DNA of 7,266 nucleotides, taken from NCBI GenBank assembly GCA_963930325.1, contig CAWVME010000070.1, positions 1 through 7,266 of the forward strand. The letters are read 5' to 3'. This DNA is from CALXJM01 sp963930325. GTDB lineage: Bacteria; Bacillota; Clostridia; TANB77; CAG-508. This document shows positions 6,492 to 7,266 of the stretch, piece after piece. How positions within the stretch are numbered: position 1 is the first letter of the stretch; each line of letters starts with the position of its first letter. A program made the translations under genes and the position numbers. The notes under the pieces were generated by a model, which searched no databases, was not told the DNA's origin, and saw nothing but the letters and a program-made list of their open reading frames with translations.

Positions 6492-6549
6492 ATTGCAAAA
6501 CGATTTGTTAAATAAGTTAATATATTTTAAGGAAATTTTTTTGTTTTAG

Positions 6550-6578
6550 TTGACAAAATAGAAAAAATTAAGTATAAT
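6550..6578 (+). promoter_or_regulatory. Consensus promoter of tRNA-Met
   Basis: TTGACA (6550-6555), exactly 17 nt, then TATAAT (6573-6578): both hexamers are perfect. Transcription would begin about 6585, leaving a leader of about 12 nt before the mature tRNA. A strong sigma-A promoter is expected for a tRNA gene. Confidence 0.9.
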
Positions 6579-6596
6579 AAAACACGTCAAAGACAT

Positions 6597-6673
6597 GGCG
6601 AGATAGCTCAGTTGGCTAGAGCACTTGGTTCATACCCAAGGTGTCGAGGGTTCGAATCCCCCTCTCGCTACCA
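6597..6673 (+). tRNA. tRNA-Met (anticodon CAT, elongator type)
   Basis: The 77-nt cloverleaf is complete with encoded CCA (6671-6673). Acceptor GGCGAGA pairs with TCTCGCT, where G1-U72 is a wobble pair. The D-arm is GCTC/GAGC, the anticodon arm CTTGG/CCAAG with loop TTCATAC (CAT at 6631-6633), the variable loop GTGTC, and the T-loop TTCGAAT. The G1-U72 pair, the TTCATAC loop and the CGCTACCA end match the Bacillus elongator tRNA-Met. The initiator would have unpaired position 1-72 and three GC pairs under the anticodon, and the tRNA-Ile with modified CAU has a different loop. The T-stem GAGGG/CCCCC has one A-C mismatch (position 50-64). Confidence 0.95.
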
Positions 6674-6675
6674 TT

Positions 6676-6703
6676 ATCCAGCTATTTCAGCTGGATTTTT
6701 TTT
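6676..6703 (+). terminator. Rho-independent terminator of tRNA-Met
   Basis: ATCCAGCT (6676-6683) pairs with AGCTGGAT (6689-6696) over a 5-nt loop, followed by seven T (6697-6703). It begins 2 nt after the tRNA CCA, so tRNA-Met is a single-gene transcript. Confidence 0.95.
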
Positions 6704-6799
6704 GAATATGAAAAAGTAATTTTTACTATTCAACAAAAATAACGTTGACAAATCTTTACGCTTCTTTGAGAACTTAAATATATGCAAAATACAAATTTT

Positions 6800-6825
6800 G
6801 CGAACGAATACAGTTCACCCTTACA
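6800..6825 (+). repeat. Degenerate copy of the 26-nt palindromic repeat
   Basis: Aligned without gaps to the copy at 7125-7150 it agrees at 19 of 26 positions, including the GCG beginning, the GTTC core arm and the CCC-TACA end. Five of the seven differences are transitions. Pairing of the outer stem is lost, so it looks like an eroded copy. Confidence 0.55.
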
Positions 6826-6950
6826 AATATATCACATAAACTCTTTAAAGAACAAAATTACAATGCAAAAAACCACAGAAAAACAAAATAAACCATACTA
6901 GAAAACAGAAACTATAGAAAAATATTAATTTAAACAATGTGGAATGTAAA

Positions 6951-6963
6951 CGCCCCAACATTT
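6951..6963 (+). repeat. Possible half copy of the palindromic repeat
   Basis: CGCCCCAACATTT matches the 3' half plus flank of the copy at 7125-7150 (CGCCCCTACATTT, 7141-7153) in 12 of 13 bases. The 5' half is missing. A short match, so chance cannot be excluded. Confidence 0.35.
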
Positions 6964-7124
6964 GTTATATAACTAATTTGATATCAATATAAATAATATA
7001 GAATGTAAAGCTATAAAATCTATATCCTAAAAAATCTATAGGCCTATGTTATTTAATTCTTTTAGCAAATTTTTCAATAATTTTATTGTTTGTTATATCA
7101 AATTTTACCGTAATTTCACGTTTT

Positions 7125-7150
7125 GCGGGCGAACAATGTTCGCCCCTACA
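7125..7150 (+). repeat. 26-nt palindromic repeat, intact copy
   Basis: GGGCGAAC (7127-7134), loop AAT and GTTCGCCC (7138-7145) form a perfect 8-bp stem; the unit starts with GC and ends in CTACA. GC content is far above the surrounding DNA. It is inverted relative to the copy at 7241-7266. Confidence 0.75.
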
Positions 7151-7240
7151 TTTCTCTACAAATTTTATCTGTCTGCTAACCAGTGTTTTTTTATTTTTTC
7201 TGTTTTATATTCTTTGTAGATTATGCCAACCTGCAGAGAT

Positions 7241-7266
7241 TGTAGGGGCGACTAGCAGTCGTCCGC
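7241..7266 (-). repeat. 26-nt palindromic repeat, inverted copy at window end
   Basis: Begins TGTAGGGGCGACT and ends in GTCCGC. As reverse complement it matches the copy at 7125-7150 in 19 of 26 positions: one end is identical over 11 bases and the other over 4, while the differences cluster in the centre. The 8-bp stem persists with one G-T pair and another loop (AGC). The repeat may continue outside the window. Confidence 0.75.

Larger units (their letters stand above)
6704..7124. other. Intergenic region without a recognisable gene
   Basis: Very AT-rich, with stops in all frames and no start/ribosome-site pair worth calling on either strand. It holds small inverted repeats (AGTAA/TTACT near 6714-6726; GCAAAAT/ATTTTGC at 6784-6801; palindrome ATAGGCCTAT at 7038-7047). 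It also holds a degraded copy of the 26-nt repeat (6800-6825) and a half copy (6951-6963). Confidence 0.7.
7125..7266. mobile_element. Possible REPIN/MITE-like element made of two inverted repeats
   Basis: Two 26-nt palindromes in inverted orientation enclose 90 bp that carry a further inverted pair, TCTACAAA (7155-7162) with TTTGTAGA (7213-7220). This layout resembles non-autonomous palindrome pairs mobilised in trans. No transposase, target duplication or further copy can be seen in the window, so mobility is inference. Confidence 0.35.

Noticed and set aside
6745..6750. TTGACA as a promoter -35 in the 3' intergenic region
   Set aside because: No -10-like hexamer at 16-18 nt and no gene follows.
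6800..7266. CRISPR array from the several similar hairpin repeats
   Set aside because: Copies are inverted, unevenly spaced (over 100 bp) and diverged, with no regular spacers and no cas genes in the window.

Overview
The window is AT-rich DNA with Shine-Dalgarno sites of the AGGAGG type, strong sigma-A-type promoters, intrinsic terminators, a dnaG-rpoD gene pair and a sequence that fits a sigma-H promoter. Together these point to a low-GC, probably spore-forming member of the Clostridia (Firmicutes). The species cannot be named from the sequence alone. All recognisable genes are on the + strand.

Layout. 2-904: 3' part of a DUF2207-type membrane protein with a poly-glycine tail, closed by a 12-bp terminator hairpin. 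1133-2183: a promoter, then a membrane-anchored M23 (LytM-type) peptidase that has no ATG/GTG/TTG start where its membrane anchor begins; an ATA or ATT start is inferred. 2214-2870: a near-palindromic terminator whose loop and 3' arm also form the -35 and spacer of the next promoter, then a CarD/CdnL-family RNA polymerase-binding regulator and its terminator. 2971-6057: a candidate sigma-H promoter, then dnaG (primase) and rpoD (primary sigma factor) only 2 nt apart. 6061-6491: a promoter directly behind rpoD drives a 110-aa charged protein of unknown function, followed by a perfect hairpin. 6550-6703: a compact tRNA-Met(CAU) unit with consensus promoter and terminator. 6704-7266: no gene, but copies of a 26-nt palindromic repeat, two of them inverted around 90 bp at the window end.

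How it fits together. The core is housekeeping: priming of replication (DnaG), promoter recognition (RpoD), RNA polymerase modulation (CarD) and a tRNA, next to cell-envelope functions (M23 peptidase, DUF2207). The candidate sigma-H promoter in front of dnaG-rpoD would let the primary sigma operon respond at the transition to sporulation, as known for the Bacillus subtilis sigA operon.

I do not see a new defence or mobile system. The most unusual signals are the shared terminator/promoter at 2214-2263, the non-canonical start of the peptidase, and the palindromic repeat family with changing but self-complementary tips.
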